Source: Linderina pennispora (Eukaryota; Kickxellomycota; Kickxellomycetes; Kickxellales; Kickxellaceae). Taken from it: a stretch of 64,000 nucleotides of DNA. How positions within the stretch are numbered: position 1 is the stretch's first letter; the number at the start of each line of letters is the position of its first letter. Where the stretch lies: NCBI RefSeq assembly GCF_002104995.1, contig NW_024468261.1, forward strand, positions 558,001 to 622,000. Direction: 5' to 3'. A program made the translations under genes and the position numbers. The notes beneath the pieces were generated by a model. That model was not told the origin of the DNA. It made no database searches and saw nothing but the letters and a program-made list of their open reading frames with translations. Below are positions 10,797 to 22,453 of the stretch, piece by piece.

Positions 10797-12104
10797 CTAT
10801 ACCACCGGCGCCTTGCGCTCCTCGGTAGCCACAGTGGCGGCGACATCGCGCAGGCTTCTTCTCGCCCAGCTCCTTTTGGCCCTGGGCCGCCTTGACAGCG
10901 CTGCGCTTGCGCAGGATCTCGGAGATGAAGAACTCGCCAGCCTTGTACGACGAGCGCACCAGCGGGCCGCTGGCAGCATAGACAAAGCCCAGCTCGCGGC
11001 CAACGTCCTCCCAGTGCTTGAACTTGTCGGGCGTCACGTACTCGTGCACCTTCATGTGTCTTTTCGTCGGCCGCATGTACTGGCCCAGTGTCACAATGTC
11101 GACGCCTGCAGACCGCAGGTCCCGCATGGTCTGCAGCACCTCGGCGTCGGTCTCGCCCACGCCCAGCATGATCGACGACTTGGTCAGTAGCGTCGGCTTG
11201 GTCTTCTTTGCGTGCTCAAGCACAAACATCGACTGCTTGTAGCCCGCCCGGTGGTCGCGCACCTGCCGCTGCAGCGCCTCCACGGTCTCGATATTATGCG
11301 CATAGACGTCCAGCCCCGACAGCTGCCACGCGCGCAATCAGCTCCGGCTGACCCCACAAAGTCCGGCGTCAGGCACTCGATCATCATCTGCGGTGCCATC
11401 TGCCGGATATGCTCCACTGTGCTGGCAAAATGGTTGGCGCCAAAGTCCGCCAGATCATCGCGGTCCACCGACGTCAGCACCACGTAGTCCAGGCCCCACT
11501 TGGCCAGCGCCGTGGCCACGTTCTTCGGCTCGTCGGCATCCAGCGCCGCCGGGTTCTTGGCCGTCTTCACCGAGCAGAACCGGCACCCGCGCGTGCACGT
11601 GTCGCCCATAATCATGATCGTCGCCGTCGCCGTCCCGTGCTTGCCCCCACCCCAGCACTCGCCCATGTTCGGGCACCGCGCCTCCTCGCACACCGTGTGC
11701 AGCTTCAGGTCTCGTCAGCGTCTTGCGGATCGACGTCACGTTGTTGCCCGCTGGAATCTCCGTCTTCAGCCACGACGGCAGCCGCGTCTTCACCTTCATC
11801 CCTGCCTTCGCCATCACCTCCGACGTCGTCAGTGGCTCCTTCATCCCGCCCACAAAGTCAGCGAACCCCGGCCCGTTCTTCATCTTCTCAGAAAAGTCCT
11901 TGCGCACGCGGCGCGCCGCCTTGCCCTCCTTGTCGACCTCTGTCGCCAGGAACCGCCGTGCTGCCGTCTATGGTTTGGATCCAGGGGGTTCAGCTCTGTG
12001 CCAGTCAGCAGACAACGCATCCCCCATACGCCTTTTCTCTTCATTACCTGTGCTGTCCGCTGCGCCACGGCGCGAGGAGGGAATTTAACTGCCAAGGCGT
12101 TCAT
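10797..12104 (-). CDS. LIP5: Lipoyl synthase, mitochondrial (radical SAM), frame interrupted
   Basis: Lipoyl synthase inserts two sulfurs into protein-bound octanoyl groups to make the lipoyl cofactor of pyruvate and 2-oxoglutarate dehydrogenases and the glycine cleavage H protein, in mitochondria. Both iron-sulfur motifs are present: [12 protein letters not shown] (auxiliary cluster) and CTRGCRFC (radical SAM CxxxCxxC). [27 protein letters not shown] and [13 protein letters not shown] are family signatures. The ATG at 12104 gives a targeting-like peptide ([19 protein letters not shown]). An 80-nt intron (11968-12047, GTAATG to CATAG) then joins in phase to [15 protein letters not shown]. Single added bases break the frame near 11710 and twice near 11345. 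A further frame change may occur near the C-terminus, where APVV with stop 10797 is the likelier end. It is convergent with the small basic gene. Confidence 0.92.
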
Positions 12105-12377
12105 AGTAAATATTTTTTTGGAGATAAGAAAAATGCGAGGAGAGAAAAGCGTTATCGTCCACGCCCAGCGGCTCCACTTGACTGCTCTTTTTAACAGATC
12201 AATCTCAAGGCCACGACGGACAAGTGGGAGCGAAAAAATATGCGCACCAGTCAAGCTTGGGAAAAAAAAAAAAAAGATTACTCCACCGTGCCCGTTTGCC
12301 ACCTCAAAAATATCCCCCGCTGTTCCCGGCTCGCCCAGGATAAGGATAATTTTTTCCCCGCGCCCACGCACCCCGTC

Positions 12378-12653
12378 TTACTCCTGCCGGCTCTGGAGCT
12401 CAGCAAGCTCACCCTGCAGCGCATCGATCTTGGCTTCAGTCTCGAGCCGCACCTCGTCGAAGTAGAGCTTGCTCCAGACCGCCTGGAACGACATGTACGT
12501 GATTGTGCTCCACAGAAATATCGTCACTACGGGACGCCCGTACGCCCGGAACACCCCGATGTCCTCCAGCGCCGGCTTGCTCGACAACCAGCGCCGCCGC
12601 AGCGTCGAATTCGCCGACCGAAGCGCCTGCGTTCTTGCCAGAAAAGGCGTCAT
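12378..12653 (-). CDS. Small mitochondrial inner-membrane-type protein
   Basis: The protein has 91 aa. Residues 1-25 (MTPFLARTQALRSANSTLRR and on) are Arg/Ser-rich without acidic residues, typical of a mitochondrial presequence ending near RRWLSS. A single hydrophobic segment (VVTIFLWSTITYMSFQAVWS, about 42-61) follows, then a charged heptad-like tail (RLETEAKIDALQGELAELQS) that should form a coiled coil. This points to a single-pass mitochondrial membrane protein with an exposed coiled coil. I cannot name the family. It lies between LIP5 and RPA2 on the same strand. The ORF is intact and of good length for its class. Confidence 0.65.
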   Translation of the reverse strand: MTPFLARTQALRSANSTLRRRWLSSKPALEDIGVFRAYGRPVVTIFLWSTITYMSFQAVWSKLYFDEVRLETEAKIDALQGELAELQSRQE

Positions 12654-12746
12654 TTGGCTAGTATGAGGGAGAGAGAAAAAGAATATAGAAAAATTTTTAT
12701 GAGAAAAAGTTAGAGAGAAAAAGGTTAGGATTATCCCTGGCCCTGT

Positions 12747-15700
12747 TTACTTGACATCAAGCTTGAGCTTCATGTTCATCGACATCAGCTCTGTGGCCAG
12801 GTACCGGAACACGAACGGCAGCGCAACCATGGTGATGCCGTCGGCGTTCTGGCACAGCCTGCAGACGAGGTCCAACGGACCCTTGCCCATGCGGGGGCCA
12901 TTGGCTGCGCTCATAATCGCCCGAGCCTCGGCCGCCGACAATGCCCTGCCAGCCTTGCCCTTGGTCAGATCGACAGTATGCGAGGACGCAGGCACGGCCA
13001 CCGGCGCCAGCATTGAGCCGCAGCACTTGCAGACGTACGCCAGCGAGTAGTCAGAGCAGTTGAGCAGACGGTCCTGCAAAAAGTACGCCGCGCCATGGGC
13101 AATCAGCGCATCGCGCTCCATCTCGCCTAGACGGATACCGCCACCGCGCTTCCTGCCCTTGATCGGCTGCTGCGTCAGCGGGTTGATCGGGCCCGTTGTG
13201 CGCACCTGGTACTTGTCGTTGACCATGTGACGCAGGCGCTGGTAATATACCACGCCAATGTAAATGTCGGCACGCATCTCCTGTCCGGTGACACCCGAGT
13301 ACATCGGCTCATTGCCGTGGTAGTTGTATCCGGCCTGCCTGAGCTGCTCGCCAAAGTAGTCGGCCGCCGTGTTGGTCTCGTCGAACGTGAACGGGGTCGC
13401 GTCCTGGCACACTCCGTGCAATGCACCGGCCTTGGCTGCAATCGACTCGACGAACATGCCGATGGTCATACGCGACGGGAACGCGTGCGGGTTGATGATG
13501 ACGTCCGGCTGCATTCCCGACTCGGTGAATGGCATGTCGGTGGCCGGGAACTTGACCGAGCACACACCCTTCTGCCCGTGCCTAGACGAGAACTTGTCGC
13601 CAATGACTGGCGAGCGCGGAATCCGGAACGTGATCGCCACCGTCTGCAGCTCGTCCTCCATGCTGGACGCCAGCAGCCGCACCGACTCCACAAACCCATC
13701 CTCGCCCTTGTACTTCATGATCTTGGTGCGCCCACGCACATCGTCAATCACGCCATACAGAGTGTCGCCGTTGGTCACCCGGATTCCAGGGAACGGCAGC
13801 CCGTCCACGTCAATGCGGTCGTTCAGCGACGTGTCGTGCAGCACATCCGGCCCCAGCCCAAAGTGCGTCGTGATCGGGTCGCCCGACTTGCGGAACTTGC
13901 CCAGGTCCACGTACTCGGTCTTGTAGATCGACCCGTACCCGAAGCCGCGCTCGTGCGCGCTCTTGTTGAGAATCATCGCATCCTCCATGTCATATCCCGT
14001 GTACGAGATGACTGCCACCACTGCGTTGTTGCCGTTCGGGTATCCGTCGACGCCGTAGTCGTCGTACACGCGCGGCCGGCAGATTGGCGTCTGCCCGTTC
14101 TGGATTCGGTACAGCTTGTTGTCGGTTCTATACGGATACGACTGCATCGGCGACCCCATGGTCTGCTTACCCATCTGCGCCTGGTACATGTTACGCGGCG
14201 ACTGGTTGAAGTCGCAGAACGGCGTGAAGTTCGCCACTGCCGATAGCATATGCGTCGGCAGCACCTCCTGGTGCGTCGTCAGTCCAGGACGCACATCCTG
14301 GTCCATGCACGCAATGTCCATGTACACCTGCTCGAAGCTGCCCACATAGTCAACGTCCTTGGTGGCCAGATATGTCACTGGGCGCGTGAACCGAGCCGGC
14401 GTCGTAAACAGGAACAGTCCCGGCAGCTGGCCACCGTGCGACTGCGGCACGTATCCGATCTCCATCGTATACGGAATGTTCATTGCCGCCGAGCCGCTGG
14501 CCTTGGCCGAGCCCGAGCGCGCACGGTGCGCCTGCAGCTTGATGACGCGCAGCGCTTCAGGCAATCTTCTTGGCCACCGGGTGCGTGCAGTATCCAATGA
14601 TACGCCCGTCGAGCTGAACCGACAGCAGACTCGCGTCCTTCTGCGCCGGGCGCGGCATGCCGGGCGCAACGCCGAGCCGCATCAGCACCCGCTCCACGTC
14701 GCTGGTGTCCTCAACCTGCGTCGTCAGCTCGCACTTGTGCGCCAGATGGTTCAGCAGACCGCACGGCGAACCATCGGGCGTGTGGACCGGGCACATGAAA
14801 CCCCAGCCCTCGGGCAGAAGCTTGCGCACTCCAGTGGTCTTGAGCTCGGCGAAGAACGCACCACGGTGGATGCAGCGGAAGTGCGACATGTAGCGCAAAA
14901 AGTTCAGCTTCTCGGCAATGATTGTGTACCCAGACACCTGCTGCATGTCCAGGCCCGACTTGCTGACCAGGTTACCCGTGGCCAAAAAGTACTGCGCCTT
15001 CATGCCGATGTCGCATGACACACGCCCAAACACGCGCTGCAGGTACCGGTTGTTGTACAGATCAACCTTGCCGCTGCGCACGTCGCGCATGATCTCCTGG
15101 CGCACGCCCAGAAGGTAGTCCTCGATCTTCTCCTTGATGATACCCAGGTAGATGTGCCCGGCATGTACACCTCCTGCAGCTGCTGCGTATCAGGGTTGTC
15201 CTCCTGGCACTCGCCGCTCACCAGCGCGTACATCTTGCGCACCATATGCGCCAGCATGTTGAACTTGTCGCGGTCGTCGTTCAGGTGCACCATGATGACG
15301 TTCTGCAGCAGACGCCGTCCCACGTCAATGTTGGACATGTCGTCGGGCGCATACATAATGACACGGAACTTGTCACCAATGTACGCCAGCGCCTGGTCGC
15401 GCGTGTACACATTGAACTCCTTGCCAGACCGGAGCAGCAGCTCAACACGGTCACGCACAAAAATGTTCTCCGCATCTCCGCCCACAATCGTCTCGAAGAT
15501 CTCCTTGTCGTTGGCCCCCACCAGCGCGCGCATCAGCAGCGACACCGGCACCAGGTACTCCTGCTTGCGGATCGAGAAGCGCAGCAGCAGGTTACCGGTC
15601 GTCAGATAGTGCATGGTCAGCGTCTGCGACGTCTGGTCGCGCCGCACACAGCGAATCTGCGTTGCATACGGTGTGAACCCCGGGCCACGGTTGCCGTACG

Positions 15701-16315
15701 ACGGCCGCTGGATCGCCACCACGTGGTTGCGACGCGGCGCCACCAGCAGACGGATCACCTTCTCGTTACCGTTCACAACAAAGTACCCGCCCATCTCCTC
15801 GGGCTCCTCGTGATGCCGGATCAGGTCCGCCGGCCCCATCTTCTGCAGATTGCATCGGTTCGACCGCACCATCACCGGCAGCAGTCCGAAATTGCGCTCC
15901 TCGACAATCTCGTTATTGTCGTTCACCTGAATGTGCAGCTTGCCGTAGATGCGTCCACGGTACGTCACGCTGCGCTGTCGGCACTCCGTCGGGTATACCA
16001 GACGGTTCGACGACTTGGTCTCGCGCGCCGTCAGCGACGGGTAGTCCAGGTGCATGTCGTCCACCCAGTACGTGATCTTGTTGCCCAGCGGGCTGTCGTG
16101 GTCGCCCTTGCCATCGAACACCACCTGCTTCTCAAGCAGGACTCGTCGCAATATCGATGAGCGCCGGTGTTGTTGGCCCTGCCCGCTCCCAGATCGTGTT
16201 GAACGAGTCGATGTGCGGCCGCGTCAGGTTCTGCAGCTGCGGGTACTCGAACTCATTCCCCTGGGTTGATCGCCTTGTTTTGCCGCTCAAGCGTGTTGAA
16301 CCCTGAAGGTGCCAT
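12747..16315 (-). CDS. RPA2: RNA polymerase I second-largest subunit, frame interrupted
   Basis: This is the beta-like catalytic subunit of RNA polymerase I (S. cerevisiae RPA135, S. pombe Rpa2), which transcribes rDNA in the nucleolus. Pol I type rather than Pol II or III is indicated by GGYFVVNGNEKVIRLLVAPR, PSYGNRGPGFTPYATQIRC and HYLTTGNLLLRFS. Catalytic and hybrid-binding segments include GYDMEDAMILNKSA and KFSSRHGQKGV. The C-terminal zinc site is formed by CKCC and CRLC. The ATG at 16315 gives MAPSGFNTLERQNKAINPG before NEFEYPQLQNL, and the length of about 1,189 codons matches the family. Frameshifts from added bases occur near 16262, 16150, 15160 and 14572; removing one base at each site restores conserved sequence such as VAKKIA/EALRVIKLQ. 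The gene is surely essential, so these are probably assembly errors. Confidence 0.93.
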
Positions 16316-17514
16316 GCTTCAATTTGCTTTTTCACTTTTTTACTGGCGTTAAAATATAAATAAAAGAAGCTGAGCTGAAGAACGCATGTAGACTTTTTTT
16401 CATAGACACATCATGGTAGAAAAAAAAACTTTCATGAATCCAGATCGGGCCACCAAAAAACTTGATTCCCTGTTGATTGATCACAAGGCAGATTGCTGGC
16501 CGCGCAACAGTACTAACCAATCTCAATGACACTGTTTGCCATTGCACCCTTGCCAAAATGTAGGACCTGCTATTCTGTACTTTTGGCTGTACCTTTAATA
16601 TCCAACCTCACCTCCTGCACCAATGTTTTGATTCTTGCTCTGCATATTCTTGTCTCTGTTTGATCTCTCCACTCCGTTCTTTGTCCTCTTGCTAGCTCTT
16701 TCATGTCAGCTCTGATCTTTGCTGGGTGCTTGTATGGGTCCAGTTGTCCATGGTCGCACACTCCTCAGCCAGGTAAAGCTCGCCGTTACTGGGTCCTGGG
16801 GGTACTACTAGGACGATCGCTGCCAAGCTGCAGACGTAGGATGAGGTTGTGATGTAAGACCAGACTCGACTCGGTAATGGAGAATCAAAATGTACACTGA
16901 GCTTGTAAAATCACATTGCACGAACCTCCATGGCCTGGTAAGTCTTTCCACTTTCGCTCTGCAGAACCTTCTAGCGGGTCAGCACCACATTTGGATTATT
17001 GAAGGCGAGTCTGAGACTGAGAGACAATGGAAACTGGAGATTTGCAAGCCCTGGACCCAGAACGTTTTGTGCACTTGTCTTCCTCGCTGATGCTACTTCA
17101 TCGACTCAAGACATACAAACTTTCGAAAAGCCTGAAGAAGCCAATCATCAGATGCTACTTCTTTCATTTGTATTTTCATTTCAATGTTCCAATTAATATC
17201 ACATGGTAGGGCTGAGGATGTTTAACATCAGCATTCTCAGGCATAATGGGTGGTATGTTATGATATCGAACAAGCATTTCGGAGATAATCTCAGCCTGAC
17301 CTTGACCTTGATTACATGCAGATTAGTGATCAGGTACAGGCTGGGCATGCATGTGCCAAGGATAGAGGCGGACAATGCATATGGCAATTTCTAGAAAAAA
17401 TCCACACATATTCCTGCAGATGACCGCGGCATTCTCCAGCTGATTTGTAAGCTCTCTATTAACCACATCCCACTGTATGAGGGCCTTGGCATCCACGCCT
17501 ATCAAGTTCAAACC
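16316..17514. other. Intergenic spacer, no gene recognised
   Basis: This 1.2 kb stretch between the RPA2 start and the NmrA-like promoter holds only short ORFs (for example 16570-16761 -, 16890-17090 +) without motifs. No RNA gene or mobile-element feature was seen. Confidence 0.45.
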
Positions 17515-17522
17515 ATATAAAA
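17515..17522 (+). promoter_or_regulatory. TATA box of the NmrA-like gene
   Basis: TATAAAAA lies 81-88 bp upstream of the ATG at 17603. This is a usual spacing for a fungal TATA element with a short 5' leader. Confidence 0.6.
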
Positions 17523-17602
17523 AGACGTGACACTTTCCTTCCTCACAGGTCCACATCAACACGCTGCCCAACAACGCACTCCTACTCTCTACCTTCGAAA
17601 CC

Positions 17603-18544
17603 ATGTCTGAAATCGTCGCTATCATCGGAGCCACTGGCGCTCAGGGAGGATCCGTCCTCACTTCGCTGTACAGCGCTTCTGACAAGTACCAGCTTCGTGC
17701 TGTCACCCGCAACGTCGACTCCGCTCGTGTCAAAGAACTACGCGCTCAATACCCTGGCGTCGAGTGGGTAGCAGCCGACAACAACGATGTTGAGAGTCTA
17801 CGCAGCGCCTTCAAGAACGTTGACATCGTCTTTGCCAACACTAACTATCTGCAGCCCGAGATCTTTGCCAAAGTCGATGCTGGCGACCTGGATGCCGAAT
17901 TCAAACAGGGCAAGAACATTGTCGATGCAGCTGTTGCTGAGGGAGTCAACCACTTTGTCTACAGCTCGCTTGAGAGCCCGTCTCAGGGAAGCAATGGCAA
18001 GTATTCCAAGGCGTACGAGTCCGAGGGCAAGCAGAAGATCGAGCAGTACGTTCGCAGCCACTCGGACAAGATCAAGGGCTATTTCGTGTATGCCGCCTTC
18101 TACTTCCAGAACTTCTTGCACGCAGGAATCTGGTCGACCAACAGCAACGGCGAGAAAACAGTCACCTTTGGCTACCCGCTCCCTGCTGATGCACGCCAAC
18201 CTTATGTTGACATTGAGGTCGACTTTGGAAACACTGTGCGTGGGATCCTTGATGACCGCGCCAGCTACGAAGGCAAGACAGTCAAGATCGCTGAGGGTGA
18301 CTACACTGGCCCTGAGATCGCTGAGGCATTCACGCGCGCCACCGGTATCCCGGCAGACTATGTCCACTACAAGGTGCCCGAGCTTGACCGCGCAGAGATC
18401 AACGAGATGCTCGACTACTTTGTCGAATTTGGCTCATTCAGCGTGCCTGGGTTTGTTGACGCCAAGCCGGCCTCAAATACCCCGTTCAAGACTGTAGACG
18501 ACTTCTGGCAGCGCTACTCTGCATACAGACCAGAGGAGCACTGA
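17603..18544 (+). CDS. NmrA-like NAD(P)-binding family protein
   Basis: The ORF encodes an intact 313-aa protein with a Rossmann fold. The dinucleotide-binding motif GATGAQGGSV is at residues 8-17. NVDIVFANTNYLQPEIFA and HFVYSSLESPSQGS are typical of the atypical short-chain dehydrogenase group that includes NmrA and HSCARG. NmrA itself senses NAD(P) and represses nitrogen regulators, while many family members act as redox sensors or quinone/isoflavone-type reductases. The catalytic YxxxK motif of classical SDRs is not evident, which favours a sensor or regulatory role, but this is inference. A TATA box lies 81-88 bp upstream. The gene is convergent with a Dal5-type transporter, whose stop is 68 bp away. 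Confidence 0.85.
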   Translation: MSEIVAIIGATGAQGGSVLTSLYSASDKYQLRAVTRNVDSARVKELRAQYPGVEWVAADNNDVESLRSAFKNVDIVFANTNYLQPEIFAKVDAGDLDAEFKQGKNIVDAAVAEGVNHFVYSSLESPSQGSNGKYSKAYESEGKQKIEQYVRSHSDKIKGYFVYAAFYFQNFLHAGIWSTNSNGEKTVTFGYPLPADARQPYVDIEVDFGNTVRGILDDRASYEGKTVKIAEGDYTGPEIAEAFTRATGIPADYVHYKVPELDRAEINEMLDYFVEFGSFSVPGFVDAKPASNTPFKTVDDFWQRYSAYRPEEH

Positions 18545-18612
18545 TGTTCAGCACGCCAATAGCTGCAGCTGATGGTTTTCAATAGTCTGTATTCGAATAT
18601 ACTACATTCTCT

Positions 18613-20105
18613 TTAATGGACATAGCGGAAGTCGGGGTGGTCGTTCTCAAGGTCATTTATCTCGTCTTGCGACATCCCCGAAATATCGAGCGGATTGGTT
18701 TCTTTCTGCTTGTTTCGATGGAGCAGGATGAAATGAGTTGCATAGGTGAAGACCACCATCAGACATGCAGCAAACATGTTCATGCCGTGGCCAAAAAGAT
18801 AGCGTGGCTGGTCCTTGTTGCGGTAGATGTACGATGTGCAAAGTGCACCCAGTCCACCAAGCATTACCTCGATGGCACTCGAGATGGCAGCACGTGTTGG
18901 ACCGCCAACGTTGCTCATCAGCCATCCAGGACCAATGCTAAGGATACCAAAGCAGCCAAACGACAACATGCAGAGCGCAATGATTCGAGCAACGTTGTTG
19001 GTGACGCCCAGCAAGACAGCTGAACCAGCAATGAGCCAAGCTTCGCAGAAAAGCGAGCTACGAAAGTGGGAGCCAAACCACTTTGGGATAGAAGCGGGCA
19101 AGATGGATTCCGACGAAGCCGCAGATTCCCGGTGCTGCCTGCATAGCCTGTGACGCGACCAGGCGCTGTAGCCCATCTCCTTGACGATAATGGCAGCAAA
19201 AGGTGAGGATTGTGTTGATTCCAAAGTTGCCGCCAAACAGGACAAGTGCCTGTGAGTAGATGAGCGGATCGCGCGCATGGTCAAGCAGACGCCTGCGGTT
19301 GATCCTTCTTTTTACCGCCCTCGACCTGGTCCTGCGCCATCCGTTGGTTGATTATCGCCTTTTCCTCTGGCGTGAGGATCCAGCTCTTGTCGGGGTAGTC
19401 TGCCAGGAATGCGTACATGATCAGCCCAAACCCTGCCGTGGTCCAGTCCCTCGATGAAAAAGATCCACTCCCACCGCTTGAAGTGGGTGTTTGTTATTTT
19501 GCCAATGCCAGTTGCAATAGGTCCGCCGATGACTGCGCCAGCTGCGAATGCCGAGTAGAAAAGGCTGATGCGCGATGTAACCATCTGACGGGGGTACCAC
19601 AGCGTGATCAGCATTCAAGGGCACCTGGCGTTGCACCGCTCTCGGCAGCACCAAGGAACAGGACGGCACAGAATCAGATCGGTCTTGTTCTTGGCGAATG
19701 CCATGCACATGTTGATGACGCCCCACAAAACAGTGAGGAGAGAAAGCCAGAACCGTGCCCCAAACCTGCGCAGGGCGAGATTGCTCGGAAGCATGAATAG
19801 CAGGTATGTCGGGTACATAATGCTGGCGACGACGTTGAAGTCGGATCCAGACATGTCCGTATCCTGTTCGAGCCCAACAACCTTGGAGAGACCGAGGTTT
19901 CCGCGGTCCATGGAGTTAAGTACCGTGCTCAGAAATACTATGAAGAGCTGTGTCGCGTCGACCTTTCTAAATGCCCACTTGAGCCTGGGGTCGCTCTCGT
20001 CAACCGCCTGGTATTTTACCTCTCCAGGCACTCCCTCGGCACCACCGCCGCCGAGGATTCCTCAATGGCAAACTTTTCTGGCTGGATGCTCTCGGTGGAA
20101 GACAT
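18613..20105 (-). CDS. MFS transporter, Dal5/anion:cation symporter type, frame interrupted
   Basis: The ATG at 20105 opens MSSTESIQPEKFAIEES. After one frame change come DPRLKWAFRKVDATQLFIVFL and NSMDRGNLGLSKVVGLEQD. This MDRxNLG-KVxGL motif marks the allantoate permease (Dal5) group of the major facilitator superfamily. TM segments continue through MYPTYLLFMLPSNLALRRFG (a G-x-x-R loop-like motif) and WLSLLTVLWGVINMCMAF. The C-terminal half, recoverable in other frames, includes YLFGHGMNMFAACLMVVF and ends DDLENDHPDFRYVH. Family members import organic anions such as allantoate, nicotinate, biotin precursors or dipeptides; the substrate cannot be told here. At least four single-base frameshifts are present, consistent with added bases. 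Confidence 0.8.
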
Positions 20106-20351
20106 GCTAATAGAACCCGTAGAAAGAAAAGGTGAGTTAAAGGAAGAGTAGCGCTCGCGTTGTAGCGCTCCAAGGAGAAGGGATGGCGGGGAACAATATT
20201 TTGATTGTGGCGGTGGCGGTCCGTAGACGGCATTGTGCTCATTACTGGTTTTTGGATAACAGCATGGTATTAACAGCGTGCCAAGTATGTGTGACAAGGG
20301 ATACAGGTGGTGGTCGAGTGCTGATGGCGTTTAAGCTCATTTGCATTGTCG

Positions 20352-20359
20352 CTTTTATA
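20352..20359 (-). promoter_or_regulatory. Possible TATA box of the MFS gene
   Basis: TATAAAAG on the minus strand lies about 245 bp upstream of the MFS ATG. The distance implies a longer leader than for the other genes here, so the assignment is tentative. Confidence 0.35.
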
Positions 20360-20621
20360 GGCAGAGCACGGTATCTTCCGAGCAGATGGTAGAAAACATA
20401 TGCATGCATTCTAACCACAGTGCCGTGGGGTGGTGTCACTGCGTACAGCTCACCATGTATGCTGTGGTAATTGACGATATAGTCCCTGCTAGGATTCATG
20501 GAATGCAGACATGACATGTACAGACTAACCCAAACACGGATGAGTGCATTTATATCAATCATGTGCAAAGTAATTTACATTTGTGCCTTCACCTCTCTAA
20601 ATAGAACTTAAAAGTAGACCC

Positions 20622-22312
20622 TCATGCATGTCGTAGAAGGGAGGAGGGTTGAAAGGACTCAGGGCGGAAAGGACCAGGACGGATAGGTCCGGTGAAGATA
20701 GGCTTCTTTCCATGGCTGTTATCCTTGCCCTTGCCGTTATCCTTGCCCTTGCCGTTACCCTTACCGCCGCGCTGGTTGTAGATAGCAGCGTTGAGACCAG
20801 ACTCCACACCAGTACCAATCAGCTCAACACCCAGGTCACTCAGGAAGTCCTTGCCGCGACCACTGCCGCGACCGCGACCACCACGCTGGTTGTAGATGGC
20901 AGCATCAAGACCGGCACCAACACCAGTACCGATCAACTCGACACCGAGGTCGCTGAGGAAGTCCTTTGCCGCGACCGCTGCCGCGACCACGACCACCACG
21001 CTGGTTATCATCCTCATAGTCCTCTTCATCATAATCGATACTACGCTTGTTGTAGATAGCAGCGTTGAGACCAGACTCCACGCCAGTACCAATCAGCTCG
21101 ACACCCAGGTCACTCAGGAAGTCCTTGCCGCGACCACTGCCGCGACCGCTGCCACGACCACGACCACCACGCTGGTTGTAGATAGGCAGCATCAAGGCCA
21201 GCACCGACACCAGTGCCGATCAGCTTCGACACCCAGATCGCTCAAGGAAGTCCTTTCCACGGCCGCTACCACGACCACGATCCGCCGCGCTGGTTGTAGA
21301 TAGCAGCGTTGAGCCCAGACTCCACACCAGTGACCAATCAGCTCGACACCCAGATCAGCTAAGGAAGTCCTTTGCCGCGACCGCTGCCGCGACCACGACC
21401 ACCACGCTGGTTGTAGATGGCAGCATCAAGACCGGCACCAACACCAGTACCGATCAACTCGACACCGAGGTCGCTCAGGAAGTCCTTGCCGCGACCGCTG
21501 CCGCGACCACGGCCGCCGCGCTGGTTATAGATGGCAGGCATTGAGGCCAGACTCCACACCAGTGCCGATCAGCTCGACACCCAGGTCACTAAGGAAATCC
21601 TTTGCCAGCGGACCGCTGCCGCGACCACGACCACCACGCTGGTTGTAGATAGCAGCATCAAGGCCAGCACCGACACCAGTGCCGATCAGCTCAACACCCA
21701 GGTCGCTCAAGGAAGTCCTTTCCACGGCCGCTGCCGCGACCGCGACCACCTGCGCTGGTTATCATCCTCATTAGTCCTCCTTCATCATAATCGATGCTGC
21801 GCTTGTTGTAGATAGCAGCGTTGAGGACCAGACTCCACACCAGTACCAATCAGTTCGACGCCCAGGTCGCTGAGGAAAGTCCTTTCCACGGCCGCTGCCA
21901 CGACCACGACCACCGCGCTGGTTGTAGATGGCAGCATCAAGACCGGCACCAACACCAGTGCCGATCAGCTCAGACACCCAGATCGCTCAGGAAGTCCTTT
22001 ACCGCGACCGCTGCCGCGACCACGACCACCACGCTGGTGTAGATAGCAGCGTTGGCCGGACTCCACACCAGTGCCGATCAGCTCGACACCCAAGTCGCTA
22101 AGGAAGTCTTTTCCACGGCCGCTGCCACGACCACGACCGCCGCGCTGGTTATCCTCCTCATCGTATTCCTCGGTAGTCTCGACGAGAGGCTCAATAATTC
22201 CACCAGCCTGATCGTTGGAAGGCGTCGAGATATCGTTGTCAACAGGGCCAGCCTGGTTGGCAGCAGCAGTAGCAGCAAGGATGGCAAAAGCAGTAGCTAG
22301 AGTAAAGCGCAT
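20622..22312 (-). CDS. Secreted RG-rich tandem-repeat protein, frame interrupted
   Basis: The ATG at 22312 gives MRFTLATAFAILAATAAANQ, a clear signal peptide. A short acidic spacer follows, then eleven copies of a 38-residue unit. Each unit has an Arg/Gly segment (NQRGGRGRGSGRGK), a conserved amphipathic segment (DFLSDLGVELIGTGV) and a variable end. Two unit types alternate strictly: one ends ESGLNAAIY, the other GAGLDAAIY. Acidic inserts (KRSIDYDEEDYEDD) follow the third and ninth units, giving a six-unit higher-order period. The NKR before each acidic insert is a possible Kex2 site. The tail is NGKGKDNGKGKDNSHGKK then Pro-rich to the stop at 20622-20624. I know no named family; a cell-surface or secreted structural protein, or a Kex2-processed precursor, are guesses. 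Units in 21180-22110 carry many extra single bases, while the first three on the plus strand are clean. Confidence 0.7.
20813..22110. repeat. Tandem array, 11 units of about 114 bp, alternating two types
   Basis: The coding repeat described for the secreted protein has a clean unit of 114 bp (38 codons). Unit type is recognised by CAGACTCCACACCAGT versus CCGGCACCAACACCAG on the plus strand. Units begin near 20813, 20910, 21064, 21190, 21307, 21425, 21541, 21655, 21820, 21935 and 22050. Inserts of about 60 bp sit at about 20997-21056 and 21745-21810. Confidence 0.8.
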
Positions 22313-22446
22313 TGTCAGAATTGTTTTTCGTTAAAGATGCAAGTGCAAAAAGTAAATTTGTTTTGAATGGGGCTGCTTGAGTGAAGCGTGGGATGGTGAT
22401 GGTGATGATGATATGGAAACATAACAATGTAGCCATGGCAGGTTTG

Positions 22447-22453
22447 CTTTATA
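22447..22453 (-). promoter_or_regulatory. TATA box of the repeat-protein gene
   Basis: TATAAAG on the minus strand lies about 135 bp upstream of the ATG at 22312. Confidence 0.5.

Noticed and set aside
13227..16160. Long plus-strand ORFs (339 and 304 aa) opposite RPA2
   Set aside because: They are antisense shadows of a conserved polymerase subunit, with His/Arg/Val-rich composition typical of reverse reading of GC-rich codons.
12747..16315. RNA polymerase II or III second-largest subunit
   Set aside because: The GGYFVVNGNEKVIRLLVAPR and HYLTTGNLLLRFS segments and the overall blocks fit the Pol I subunit (RPA135/Rpa2) better than Rpb2 or Rpc2.
20649..22042. Plus-strand Thr/Ala-rich ORFs in the repeat array
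   Set aside because: They are the reverse reading of the repeat protein. The minus strand has the signal peptide, the consistent start and the TATA box.
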